Shown: piece after piece, positions 54,325-64,000 of the stretch
Position numbering within the stretch: position 1 is the stretch's first letter
Layout: each line of letters begins with the position of its first letter
Assembly (NCBI GenBank): GCA_029959085.1
Contig: JARWIR010000023.1
Location: forward strand, 10,367,860-10,431,859
Origin: Nemophila menziesii
Lineage: Eukaryota > Streptophyta > Magnoliopsida > Boraginales > Hydrophyllaceae
DNA length: 64,000 nucleotides
Direction of reading: 5' to 3'
Notes under the pieces: generated by a model
The model's input: the letters and a program-made list of their open reading frames with translations, nothing else
What the model was told of the DNA's origin: nothing
Database searches by the model: none
Position numbers and translations under genes: made by a program

Positions 54325-55850
54325 TGGTGTCGCCTAGGGTGTGATAAAATTAATACAAAATAAGACCAAGAAACTACGCACTCTCACCCTAGACATGCAT
54401 AGTACTGCAAGTATTACAAGACGTATGCAAGTTTTAATGATAAATAGAGTTTGTTCTCAGGGACTTAAGTGTGTTAATCTCGTGAGTAAGAATATCGAGT
54501 AAAAGTAAATAATTAGAAAACAGTAAATTAAAGCAAGTAATTTCGAGATTCAAGAATTAAACTAAGAAAATAAAAACAATAAAATAAAAGATAAGAAATA
54601 TGAGATGAGAAGTATAGCTCAGGTTTTGCTAGTATGCACTAATCCTTCTAATTCTATCTATAAATCTAGTTAATAAGGGAGAATATTAGCTCTTGGTATA
54701 CTTAGTCAGGATTCTAAATTCCACTACCTTAGACCTTGAGAGCGACTAAGGGGGCTACGGCACAACCAAGAAGTGTTTTATCTTAGGGTTATCAAATGCC
54801 ACTAAGGCCCTAAGCAAATACTGCAATCCTGGTGATATGGTGGTTAAAACAAACCCTAATGACTATCTAGTTAGAATCATGTTTTGTCAGAACTAATATC
54901 GACACTAGACATTATGTGGTGGTTCAATAGTTAAACACCCTGTCAAGGAGACCATCTAACTACTATTAAAACAATTCTAAAGTGATCAGTTCTAGGAAAG
55001 ACAATAAATCAAAACACATAAACAAATATAAAGTAAGAAGCTAATATCAGATTAAAACATATAATTCCCAAAGAAACTTAGATAGAAGAATTAGAATTCA
55101 TAGATTATACATTATGCAAAACCCAAGCTATGGGGAGTTTAGTTCATACCTGAAGGAAATAAACTAAAAGAAATTACAAAAGACATCATCTTGCTCTCTA
55201 CAATAAACTGGAAGAATAAAACCTTAAGAACTAATTACTATGAGGCAAGGATGATTTACAAGTGATATAAGGGTGTATTTATAGGTGTTTAAAAGACCTA
55301 ATTCGTTTTCTTGAGGAAGAGTTAATGTATTGGACTTCTAGCCCAACTCAAATTCGTATGGAAATAAAGATAAACACTGCTGGACCGTTTTGAGCATATC
55401 TTCTTCGTTATTGGTCGGTTTGAGCTCCATAAGATACCAAAAGAATCGCAACAGAATTATCTTGACCCATTAGAAGGAAATCACCAGATTCGGCCTAATT
55501 TTTAGGTAATAACGCCTATCTGTGGACGTGTATGCAGAATCCCAGATTTATGCAGCTTTTCCTTTTCCATCTTTTTAGCTTTTGTTTCCTTATCTCTAAT
55601 TACCATGCAAATCTCTTTCCATAAGTTGTTGTCTTTGACCTGGACTCTAATTAATCTCCATAATTATCTTTAAAGCTACACACTAAATAAACAATAATAC
55701 CCAATATGCTCTAAAAATAATAATTCAACAAATCAAGACTCAAAATAGGAAAATGCACTAAAACTCAAGAAAATCGACATTATTGACTTCTAAATCACTT
55801 AAAATGATGACTCATCCTAACATTAATCTATCACAAATGGGGAGACATCA
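54325..55850 (-). repeat. E5 5' LTR
   Basis: Bounded by TGGTGTCGCC and GACATCA (plus strand); pairs with 39060-40584. Confidence 0.95.
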
Positions 55851-55855
55851 CTCCC
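55851..55855. other. E5 target-site duplication, right copy
   Basis: CTCCC, identical to 39055-39059. Confidence 0.9.
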
Positions 55856-56485
55856 ACTGACCTTATTGTAGATACATCGATCAACAACGATCTCTACGAA
55901 ACCATATAACGTGATAACATCATTAAACTTTAAATACCACTGTCTGGAAGCTTGTTTCAGCCCATATATTGATTTTCACAGCTTACACACCAAGTGTTCT
56001 TTTCCTGCAGCCAAGAAACCTTCAGGTTGGTCCATATATACATCTTCCTCAAGCTCTCCATTAAGAAAGGCAGTTTTCACGTCCATTTGGTGAAGCTCGA
56101 GATCATAATGAGCTACCAAAGCTAAAACAATTCTTAGAGAGTCTTTCTTTGAAACTGGAGAGGAAGTCTCTTTATAGTCAATTCCATCCTTTTGGGTGAA
56201 TCCTTTAGCAACAAGGGGAGCCTTGTACCTTTCAATATTACCTTTTGAGTCGCGTTTGGTCTTTAACACCCATTTTGATCCAACAGTTTCGAAACCGTTA
56301 GGCAACTCTACAAAGTCCCAAACTCTATTGTCATCCATGTATTTTATTTCTTCTTTTGCAGCAATCAACCACTTTTCTAAAATGTTACTTTCCATGGCTT
56401 TTCAGAAAGAGTTTTCGGGTCTTCGTCACTGCTTAAGTCACATTCATTTTCGATAGCATATACCATATAATCATTTGAAATGGCA
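55856..56485 (-). pseudogene. E7 copia RT, right fragment
   Basis: Copia RT blocks: EEIKYMDDNRVWDFVELPNG, VGSKWVLKTKRDSKGNIERY, LVAKGFTQKDGIDYKETSSP, ELHQMDVKTAFLNGELEEDV, then SIYGLKQASRQWY beyond a TGA near 55976. The normal Arg of [10 protein letters not shown] is Pro here (KAPLVAKG). E5 interrupts the domain before the YVDD block, which is at 38995-39054. Confidence 0.9.
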
Positions 56486-56923
56486 GATCTTCTTTATCTT
56501 GCAGATCTCCTTAATATTTCTCATGGTACACTATTATCTTCTTGATTTGTGAAAGGTTCATCAGCTGTAATTTCTGCCATTGGTGTTTGCACAACATTAT
56601 GTTTTTCTATTGTATCATTTGAATGTGATACAATGATGGGAACAACAACCTTAGGTACAACAATAGGTGAATCAACCTTATCTTGGACTCCTGTAAAATC
56701 CACATTTCGTAGTTTACCACTCCCACTAGTTTCATCATTCTCAATAAACCTAGCTTTACCCGTTTCAACTATTCTCGTACTATGTTTAGGACAATAAAAT
56801 ACATACCCCTTTGATTTTTCAGGATATCCAATAAAAGAACAACTGATTGTCCTAGAATCAAGTTTTTTTCATGTGGGTTATATAGCATTGCCTATGCTGG
56901 ACAGCCCTAGACACGTAGATGTC
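56486..56923 (-). pseudogene. E7 linker between INT and RT
   Basis: The usual variable linker of copia polyproteins. An open part of 60 codons is seen at 56703-56521 (DFTGVQDKVDSPIVVPKVVV and on). Frames change several times. Confidence 0.6.
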
Positions 56924-57640
56924 TCAAACTAGGTTTCCTTCCACCCACAATTCAAATGAGGTCTTAGGAATTTCTTTACTAGGAACCCTGTTAATCACAT
57001 ACGTTGCAGTCTTTAATTCATATTTCCACAAGGAAATGGGTAAAGAACTTTTACTTAACATGCTCATAACCATTTCCATTAGAGTACGATTTCGCCTTTC
57101 AGCTACACCATTCTGCTGAGGAGTTCCAGGCACTGTGTACTGTGCACAAATACCTTTACTTTGAAGTAACTTTGCAAATGGACCTGTACATTGTCCACTT
57201 TCATTAAACTTTCCATAAAATTTACCACCTCTATCATATCTCACCACTTTTACTTTACTATCTAATTTCCTTCCCACTTCATCAATGAACACCTCAAGGA
57301 CATTCACTAACTCAGACTTTTCATGCAAAAGATAAGTGTAACCATAACGTGAATAATCATCAATAAAGATGATAAAATATCTCTCTCTGTTCCATGAAGG
57401 AGCATCAAAAGGGCCACAAATATCAGTGTGAATTAATTCAAGAAGCTGAGTGCTTCTTGTGGCTTGTTTCTTTATAATATGTTTAGTCTGGTTTCCTTTA
57501 ATACAGTCTATACACACATCTAGATCACTAAAGTCCAATTGAGGTAGAATGTCATTCTTTACCAACCTTATAATTCTTTCCTGGGAAATGTGACCTAGTC
57601 TTTGATGCCACAAGAAGGAAAATTATTCATTAGATGCACT
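56924..57640 (-). pseudogene. E7 copia integrase
   Basis: A frame of about 229 codons holds the zinc region (WHQRLGHISQERI, then CIDC), the first catalytic Asp in HTDICGPFDAP, the second after IDDYSRYGYTYL in KVVRYDRGGKF, and Glu in TPQQNGVAERRNRTLMEMV. The frame ends at a stop near 56924, before the C-terminal part. The core is intact; the polyprotein as a whole is not. Confidence 0.85.
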
Positions 57641-57683
57641 ACGTTTAGTGCCTCGAATTGCAATACTGAAGAAGGATTCAGAA

Positions 57684-57688
57684 AACTT
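57684..57688. other. E8 target-site duplication, left copy
   Basis: AACTT before TGTTGAAATA; matches 62585-62589. Confidence 0.9.
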
Positions 57689-58096
57689 TGTTGAAATACA
57701 CAAACCAAAATGAGTCTAAGTTCGTGGAACTCCTCAACAGTCAAGAAAAAATTCAATGAATCAGAATGGAGAATGAATCTGATATATCAACGAACAGTGA
57801 ATGTGGAAGTTCGATGGCCCAAATGAACGTACGGATGAATCTTTAGAATACATTGAATTTTGTCTTCTGTCTTTTAATATTTCTAGATAGCATTTAATCT
57901 ACATAGCTTATGTACTAGTATAAATAGCTAGCTATCATTTGTATTTTTCATATCAGAAAAGTGAGAAAAAACAAGAGTGAAAAAGTGTGAGTTTATTTTG
58001 TAAGAGGCAGTAGCCTGTAAAAGTTCTATTAAGAAATATAAGTAGTAGAGTTGTATTATTCTTCTTTTCTTGTTCTTCTTTATATTGGGACCAACA
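57689..58096 (+). repeat. E8 5' LTR
   Basis: Starts TGTTGAAATACAC and ends GGGACCAACA. Confidence 0.95.
57919..57926 (+). promoter_or_regulatory. E8 LTR TATA box
   Basis: TATAAATA in the middle of the 5' LTR; the copy in the 3' LTR is at 62407-62414. Likely core promoter of the element. Confidence 0.55.
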
Positions 58097-58099
58097 TAG

Positions 58100-58112
58100 T
58101 GGTATCAGAGCC
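58100..58112 (+). other. E8 primer-binding site (initiator tRNA-Met)
   Basis: TGGTATCAGAGCC, the classic plant copia PBS, three bases after the LTR. Confidence 0.95.
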
Positions 58113-58129
58113 AAGGTACGTGAAACACC

Positions 58130-59130
58130 ATGTCTAATGGTTTTGTGCAAACTCAACTACCAAAGCTTACTTTGGAAAATTATGATAAATGGAGCATTAA
58201 AATGAAGGCTCTCTTTGGATCATATGATCTTTGGGAGGTTGTTACAAGTGGATACGATGAACCAGATGAAGGAGTTGATGTTAATGCACAACAAGCAAAT
58301 ACTTTAAGAGAAACGAGAAAGAAAGATCAGAAAGCCTTATATTTTCTTTATCAAAGTGTTGGTGAATCCATGTTCGAGAAGATTGCTGAAGCAGAAACGA
58401 GCAAAGAAGCATGGGATAAACTTGCAACTCAATTCAAAGGAGTAGATCGTGTTAAACGTGTTTGTTTACAATTACTCCGTGGTGATTTTGAAAGTGCCAA
58501 AATGAAAGAAGGTGAATCAATTTCTGACTTTTGTTCTAGTCTATTATCTATAATAAACCAAATGAAAAGGAATGGAGAAGAAATAGAAGAAGTTCGAGTG
58601 GTAGAAAAAAATACTACGATCACTCACAAAAAAATTTGAGCACATTGTCGTGGCAATTGAAGAATCAAAAGACTTGGATGAACTCACAATAGACGAGTTG
58701 ATGGGTTCCTTACAAGTGCACGAGCAAAGAATGAATAATGATTCTAATGATATCCCAATTGAGCAAGCTTTGGAATCAAAGCTTAACATTAATGGTCAAA
58801 GAGGACGAGGTCGTGGATCTCAACGTGGTGGTAGAGGAAATAACTTTCGAGGTCGAGGTCGAGGTCAAAGTCAAGGTCGTGGTCAAGGAAACTTTGACAA
58901 CCAAAAACAAAATCAGCAAAATAACACAAACAATTTTTTTCGGGGACAAGGAAGAGATCGTGGACAAGATAACAGAAAAAATATTGAATGTTACAATTTT
59001 CACAAATATGAGTACTATGCGTCCGAATGTTGGAACAAATATCCTAACCAAGATGATCAATCAAATTTTGCTCAAAAGCAAGAAGGTGAAGATGTCACAC
59101 TACTTTATGCACAAAAGGACTCCAACAAAG
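58130..59130 (+). pseudogene. E8 gag, one frameshift and a damaged zinc knuckle
   Basis: ATG at 58130 gives MSNGFVQTQLPKLTLENYDK, a UBN2/retrotran_gag_2-type domain (KWSIKMKALFGSYDLWEVV; SKEAWDKLATQFKGVDRVKR; SDFCSSLLSIINQMK). A run of seven A (58605-58611) shifts the frame, which resumes at FEHIVVAIEESKDL near 58630. A Gly/Arg/Gln-rich basic part follows (58790-58980). The zinc knuckle at 58988-59030 reads CYNFHKYEYYASEC: the second Cys is Phe and the His is Tyr, so zinc binding should fail. Confidence 0.85.
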
Positions 59131-59500
59131 AACAAGATGTATGGTTTCTTGATTCAGGAGCAAGTAATCATATGTGTGGTAAGAAGGATATTTTTGAAGA
59201 TCTTGAAGAGTATTTTCATGGAAACGTAAGTATGGGAGATTCCTCCAAGATTCCGGTGAAAGGCAAAGGTAAGATTAAAATTATACAAAAGAATGGTGTT
59301 TCACAATATATTTCAAATGTGTATTATGTACCCGACATGAAAAGTAATATTCTAAGCCTTGGGCAATTACTTGAAAAGGGTTATGTAATACACATGGAAG
59401 ATCTTTGTCTTTACTTGAAAGATGCACAAGGGCGACTTATCACCAATGTCAAAATGGCGAGCAATCGAATGTTTCCGTTGCATTTAAATACACCTTCTGA
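59131..59500 (+). pseudogene. E8 protease domain
   Basis: WFLDSGASNHMCG carries the copia protease active site (Asp codon at 59151), followed by VYYVPDMKSNILSLGQLLEK. The frame is intact here and continues into INT; it is part of the broken polyprotein. Confidence 0.85.
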
Positions 59501-60297
59501 AGAGTGTTTACAAGGGATGATAAGAAATGAGTCATGGAAATGGCATCTTCGATTTGGTCATTTACATTTTAGTGGCTTGAAGCTCTTGTCAAATGCAAAT
59601 ATGGTAAGTGGATTACCTTCAATTGAAATGCCTGAATTTGTGTGCGAGTCGTGTACTCTTGGAAAACAACAACGAAATATTTTTCAAAGTGGAAAATCAT
59701 GGCGAGCCCAAACACCATTAAACTTGGTTCATACTGATATTTGTGGACCATTCGAAACTGAATCTCTTGGAGGAAGCAAATATTTCATTTCTTTTATTGA
59801 CGATTTCAGCCAGAAGTTATGGGTGTATTTGATCAAGGAGAAGTCAGCAGCCTTTACTACTTTCAAAAAGTTTAAAGCATCCGTCAAGATGGAAAGAGGC
59901 TATAAATAAAAATCCTGAGATCAGACAGAGGTGGTGAGTATACCTCAAATGAATTTCAAGATTTTTGTAGTGAGCGGGGAATCAAGCAACAATTTACTAC
60001 ATCATACACCCACAACAAAACGGTGTTGCAGAAAGGAAGAATCGTACCATCCTTAACATGACAAGAACAATGTTAAAGGAGAAAAATTTGTCGAAGAATT
60101 TTTGGGCTGAAGCCGTGGCGTATACTGCTTATTTGCTAAACCGTTGTCCAACCAAGAGTGTAGGAAATATGAAACCACAAGAAGCTTGGAGAAACTATAA
60201 ACCAGATATTAGTCATCTACGAGTTTTTGGTTGTGTTGCTTATGCTCGTGTTCCAGATGCAAAAAGAAAGAAGTTGGATGATCGAGGTGAAAAGTGA
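59501..60297 (+). pseudogene. E8 integrase, broken
   Basis: The zinc region WHLRFGHLHF with CESC, the first catalytic Asp in HTDICGPFETE and IDDFSQKLWVYL are in frame to 59909. A frame change near 59906 moves the second Asp region (SDRGGEYTSNEF), and another near 60008 precedes NGVAERKNRT with the catalytic Glu. A TGA at 60295-60297 stands where a sense codon (probably Cys) is expected before IFIGYSEE. Confidence 0.85.
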
Positions 60298-62169
60298 ATT
60301 TTTATTGGTTATAGCGAGGAGTCAAAAGCATACAAACTTTACGATCCACTAACAAACAAAGTAGTGGTGAGTAGAGATGTTGTTTTTAGCGAAGAAGAAA
60401 TTTGGAGGTGGAATGAAGAAGATTCTAGCAAAGAGAATCAAACTGAAGTTGAAGAAGAGGAAACAAACCATCAACATCAAGAACCGCTTGTCATGACACC
60501 TCAACAAGTCACAGATCCTCAAGAAAATGAAGGTATAGGTAGTTCTTCTTCTCCGCCAAGAAGAATGAGAAACTTGACAGAATTATATGAAGAAACTGAA
60601 GAGATGAATTTGGTATGTCTTTATGCTGATCATGAGCCATTGTCATTTGAGGAAGCCATGAAAGAAGATTCTTGGAACAAAGCAATGGTCGAAGAAATTC
60701 GCTCAATTAAAAAAAATAACACTTGGGAATTGACATCTCTTCCAAAAGGACATAGACCTATTGGAGTCAAATGGGTGTATAAAATAAAAAGAACGGCAAA
60801 TGGAGAAATTGATCGCTACAAGGCAAGGCTTGTTGCAAAAGGATACAAGCAGAAATATGGAATTGATTATGATGAAGTGTTTGCCCCTATTGCTCGGCTA
60901 GACACTGTGAGAATGTTGATATCGCTTGCAACTCATCATAAATGGAAGATACACCAATTAGATGTCAAATCTGCATTTTTGAATGGTATACTTGAAGAAG
61001 AAGTTTACATCGTACAACCAGAAGGTTTTACCATAAATGGTAAAGAAGATAAACTTAACCGATTGAAGAAAGCTTTGTATGGCTTAAAGCAAGCTCCCCG
61101 AGCGTGGAATTCTCGAATCGACAATTATCTTATCGAGAATGGTTTTGTCAAATGTCCATTTGAGCATGCACTTTATTCGAAGAAAAATCATCAAGGTAAA
61201 GTGTTAATTGCATGTCTTTATGTCGATGACTTGCTTTTTACGAGAAATTGTGAAGAAATGTTTATTCAGTTTAAACAAGCCATGTTCAAGGAATTCGAGA
61301 TGACAGACTCTGGCCTTATGTCTTTTTTCCTTGGCATTGAAGTACATCAACAAGAAGGCATAATATGTATTTCACAAAAAAGGTATGCCTCAGAACTACT
61401 TGAGAAATTTAAAATGGCAAACTGTAATCCCGTAGAAACTCCGACGTCGCCTGGTTTGAAAATGACAAAAGAAGGAGAAGGAAAATGTGTGAATTCCACA
61501 TTGTTTAAAAGTTTAATTGGAAGTTTACGATACCTCACGATCACAAGGCCCGATATTGTTTATCCGGTTAGTTTACTGAGTCGTTATATGGAAATTCCGA
61601 AAGAGTCCCATTGGCTTACCGCAAAAAGGATTCTGAGGTACATCAAAGGTACTATAAATTTTGGTTTAGTTTATCCTTATCAAGAAGATGCTATATTGTA
61701 TGGATATTCTGATAGTGATTGGGGAGGTGATCAAGATGAAAGGAAAAGCACTAGTGGGTATATATTTTTTCTTGGGTCGACAGCATTTACGTGGACTTCA
61801 AAGAAACAAAGTGTGGTTGCGTTGTCTTCTTGTGAGGATGAATATGTTGCATTATCTTCAGCAGTTTGTGAAGCAATTTGGTTAAGAAATTTATTGAAAT
61901 ATTTAAATCACGAACAAGAAGATCCAACTATTATTTATGTGGATAACAAGTCGGCGATCGAGTTGTCCAAAAATCCGGTACAACATGGAAGAAGCAAGCA
62001 TATAGATCTTAAGTTTCAATTCTTAAGAGATCATGTGAAAGAGAAGACAATAATGTTGGAATACTGTAACACTCCAGAACAAATTGCTGATATTTTCACA
62101 AAGGCATTACCAACAGTAACTTTCAAGAAGTTAAGATCATTGGTCGGTGTGAAAATTATTTTGGTTTGA
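60298..62169 (+). pseudogene. E8 reverse transcriptase and RNase H, open frame
   Basis: From 60364 a frame of 601 codons is uninterrupted. [77 protein letters not shown], and catalytic YVDD in [13 protein letters not shown]. RNase [32 protein letters not shown] (usual form ends EAEY), [27 protein letters not shown]. The stop is just before the PPT. The domain is intact but lies downstream of the INT lesions, so it lacks a normal start. Confidence 0.9.
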
Positions 62170-62176
62170 AGGGGGG
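62168..62176 (+). other. E8 polypurine tract
   Basis: GAAGGGGGG directly before the 3' LTR; it overlaps the last coding bases of pol. Confidence 0.85.
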
Positions 62177-62584
62177 TTTTGAAATACACAAACCAAAATG
62201 AGTCTAAGTTCATGGAACTCCTCAATAGTCAAGAAAAAATTCAATGAATCAGAATGGAGAATGAATCTGATATATCAACGAACAGTGAATGTGGAAGTTT
62301 GATGGCCCAAATGAACGTACTGATGAATCTTTAGAATACATTGAATTTTGTCTTCTGTCTTTTAATATTTCTAGATAGCATTTAATCTACATAGCTTATG
62401 TACTAGTATAAATAGCTAGCTATCCTTTGTATTTTTCATATCAGAAAAGTGAGAAAAAACAAGAGTGAAAAAGTGTGAGTTTATTTTGTAAAAGGCAGTA
62501 GCCTATAAAAGTTCTATTAAGAAATATAAGTAGTAGAGTTGTATTATTCTTATTTTCTTGTTCTTCTTTATATTGGGACCAACA
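62177..62584 (+). repeat. E8 3' LTR
   Basis: Pairs with 57689-58096. Its first bases read TTTTG where the 5' LTR has TGTTG, a single change at the terminal inverted repeat. Confidence 0.95.
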
Positions 62585-62589
62585 AACTT
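62585..62589. other. E8 target-site duplication, right copy
   Basis: AACTT, identical to 57684-57688. Confidence 0.9.
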
Positions 62590-62996
62590 TGCATCAAGAT
62601 TAAACCTATAAAGTGAATCAAACAAAGTACCACTACCATAAAATTTATTATTTAGGTACAATGAAAATACACCATGTCCAATCATAAAATTAAAACCTAA
62701 ATTATCTAATTTACTAACAGAAACAAGATTTCTTGCACATTCAGGTACATAAAGACACCCTTCAAGATCGACATGACAACCAGTCTGCAAGATCAATCTA
62801 TAAGTCCCAATGCCTTCAATTCGTGCCTTATCCTGTTTCCCATGAACAAGTACTGTTCAACTCCTCTTATGGGTTGGATTAAACTGAATCCCTGTTCAAT
62901 ATGAGACACATGAGTAGTAGCACCATAATCTAACCACCAAGTATTATTAGGCACTTCTATAAGATTTAATTCAGAGAAAACAAAAACGGTAATGTT
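62590..62996 (-). pseudogene. E7 protease region, broken
   Basis: WWLDYGATTHVSH aligns with the copia active site, but the Ser/Thr of D-S/T-G is Tyr. YVPECARNLVSVSKLDNLGF and FYGSGTLFDSLYRFNLDAKF follow in the same frame after a stop near 62794. The insertion of E8 cuts the spacer that follows. Not functional. Confidence 0.8.
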
Positions 62997-63027
62997 TACC
63001 TTTCTTATCAAATTATGCCTTTCTTTT

Positions 63028-63810
63028 TCAGACAATGTTTCTTGAAGTGTCCCTTTTTCTTGCAAAAGAAACATTTAATTTCGTTACGATTTGACTTTCA
63101 GTCCTTTTCATAAACGTCTTATCCTTCTTTTTGCCATTTTTTCTTGGTGTTGCTTTACTACTGCGGGCTCTTTCAAGACCTACGAGATTACCAACTTGCT
63201 CACTGAACTTCTTTAATCTCCCCTCTTCTTGAATCAGCATAACCTTCGATTCTGTAAAGTTACATTTATCTTTAATGGTATTGTAGTTCACTTGGAACTG
63301 GCTAAACTAATGAGGTAGAGAGTTCATAATGAATTGGACAAATAATTGCTCGTGAACTTCTATTCCCAAAGTCGTTAACTTTGATCCCAAGTTTAACATG
63401 TGTGTCACATGATCAAGGATTGACTGAGACCAGTCATCTTTCTTTGTAGTAAGCTCACTCATAAGGCTTCCTACAATAGACTTTTCAGCCAAATCCGATT
63501 GTGAACACTCTTTAATTGCTTTAATGAGTTCCCTTGCATTTTCAGTCTTTGGCATTAATGGTTTAATACTCTCGGCCATCGACATCCTCATAAGATTCAT
63601 GGTCAACCTGTTTGATCGCTCCCAAATCTCACGACGAGATTTGTCAACATCAGAGCTATCATCTGTAATGGTTGGTGGTTCTTCATCAGAGAGGATTGCA
63701 AAGTACAACAACATTACGCCAAGAGTAAACTTGATTTGATCAGACAATTCACCATAATTTAGCCCATTGAATTTCATGACAGAGTTAGCAGACGCAAAAA
63801 CATTTGACAA
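63028..63810 (-). pseudogene. E7 gag, broken
   Basis: A UBN2-type gag: SDQIKFTLGVMLLYFAILSD, SNRLTMNLMRMSMAESIKPL, AEKSIVGSLMSELTTKKDDW, HEQLFVQFIMNSLPH, then after a stop near 63307 YNTIKDKCNFTESKVMLIQE and a basic Lys-rich part before the zinc knuckle. The frame has no ATG at its upstream end; the first in-frame Met is residue 12 (VMKFNGLNY). Confidence 0.8.
63032..63073 (-). pseudogene. E7 gag zinc knuckle, sequence intact
   Basis: In one minus-strand frame CFFCKKKGHFKKHC gives a perfect CX2CX4HX4C knuckle. The flanking gag and PR frames differ from it, so frameshifts lie on both sides. Confidence 0.7.
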
Positions 63811-64000
63811 CGCTGCAACATTTATACATGCTTATCTATTAGTGCTAAAATAAAATTAATACAAATTCATAATATATATTTTCTATTGAAACTTTATAGC
63901 ATATATTTAATAAACTTTTGAGAAATACTTAAACATATACACTTTCAGTGATGCAAAATAAATTACTTTAACAATTAATCAAATCAACCATAAATCAATT
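63811..64000. other. AT-rich right edge
   Basis: Probably the leader of E7. No LTR end, PBS or ORF could be recognised. Confidence 0.3.

Larger units (their letters stand above)
39060..55850 (-). mobile_element. E5: non-autonomous Athila-type element with a 7.1-kb composite insert
   Basis: Paired LTRs of 1525 and 1526 bp (about 2.6% different by hand count), tRNA-Asp PBS, PPT and a perfect 5-bp TSD prove one insertion event into the RT of copia E7. Without the insert at 46571-53691 it is like E4: gag, PR-INT C-terminal fusion, palindrome array, PTPD ORF, 3' noncoding region. Confidence 0.95.
55851..57688 (-). mobile_element. E7: Ty1/copia element, middle piece (INT and RT start)
   Basis: Copia order on the minus strand is gag, PR, INT, RT. 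The right piece (62585-64000) carries gag and PR, this piece INT and the RT start, and the left piece (38860-39059) more RT. E8 and E5 separate them, each with clean TSDs. E7 is therefore the oldest of the three. Its own LTRs are not in the window. Confidence 0.9.
57689..62584 (+). mobile_element. E8: near-complete Ty1/copia retrotransposon
   Basis: Two 408-bp LTRs bounded TGTTG...CAACA (about nine differences by hand, 2.2%), initiator-tRNA-Met PBS, gag-PR-INT-RT-RNaseH order, PPT and a 5-bp TSD AACTT. The polyprotein has only a few lesions. It inserted into the PR-INT spacer of E7 in opposite orientation. Confidence 0.95.
62585..64000 (-). mobile_element. E7: Ty1/copia element, right piece (gag and PR)
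   Basis: Gag, zinc knuckle and PR on the minus strand, in the order expected upstream of the INT piece at 56924-57640. The 5' LTR and PBS should lie to the right of the window or in its last 190 bp, where none could be recognised. Confidence 0.85.

Noticed and set aside
58776..59060. Minus-strand and second-frame ORFs over E8 gag
   Set aside because: Shadows of the Gly/Arg/Gln-rich part of gag.

Overview
The window looks like heterochromatic, gene-poor DNA of a flowering plant, probably a eudicot. It is AT-rich and almost wholly made of LTR retrotransposons. Ty3/gypsy elements of the Athila type use a primer-binding site (PBS) that fits plant tRNA-Asp. Ty1/copia elements use an initiator-tRNA-Met PBS. 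There is also an L1-type LINE fragment and a decayed plant SNF2 gene of the DRD1/CLASSY group. No intact host gene, tRNA, rRNA or prokaryotic feature is visible. The species cannot be named from the sequence.

Layout, with working names. E1 (1-12162, minus) is an Athila-type element with gag, protease (PR), reverse transcriptase (RT), RNase H, integrase (INT) and an extra 3' ORF; its 3' LTR runs off the left edge. E1 sits in the 3' ORF of E2 (12163-about 20567, minus), a similar decayed element with a truncated 5' LTR. Then comes old host-like DNA (20568-21094). E3 (21100-28389, minus) is a reduced non-autonomous element with a perfect 5-bp target-site duplication (TSD), TTTAC. Host-like DNA follows (28395-30366) and holds the SNF2 pseudogene. 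E4 (30367-38859, plus) is a non-autonomous element without RT, RNase H or INT core. It abuts E7, a copia element on the minus strand now in three pieces (38860-39059, 55851-57688, 62585-64000). E7 was split by E5 (39060-55850, minus, TSD CTCCC) and by E8 (57689-62584, plus, copia, TSD AACTT). The gag of E5 carries a 7.1-kb composite insert (46571-53691) with a LINE ORF1 fragment, an LTR-like stretch, inverted LTR fragments and a very degenerate element E6 (plus).

E1-E6 share one plan: LTRs bounded TGATGTC...GACACCA, tRNA-Asp PBS, gag/pol, then an array of short palindromes, then an ORF for a 'putative plant transposon protein' (PTPD), then a long 3' noncoding region with a conserved hairpin and several polypurine-tract-like motifs, then the 3' LTR. 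E1 and E2 once encoded the full enzyme set. E4, E5 and E6 keep gag, PR and only the C-terminal domain of INT. E3 has lost PR too. Such elements could move only with enzymes supplied by E1/E2-like relatives.

Main points of interest: (1) the palindrome arrays lie at the same place in every element and keep a doublet-per-100-130-bp design, but the palindrome sequence differs between families; (2) the PTPD ORF is intact in E4 and E5 while gag and PR are broken; (3) the PPT-like motif recurs at fixed landmarks; (4) a 405-bp near-identical direct repeat flanks most of the composite insert in E5. Hand counts give about 2-3% divergence between the LTR pairs of E3, E5 and E8, so these insertions are of similar, fairly recent age.
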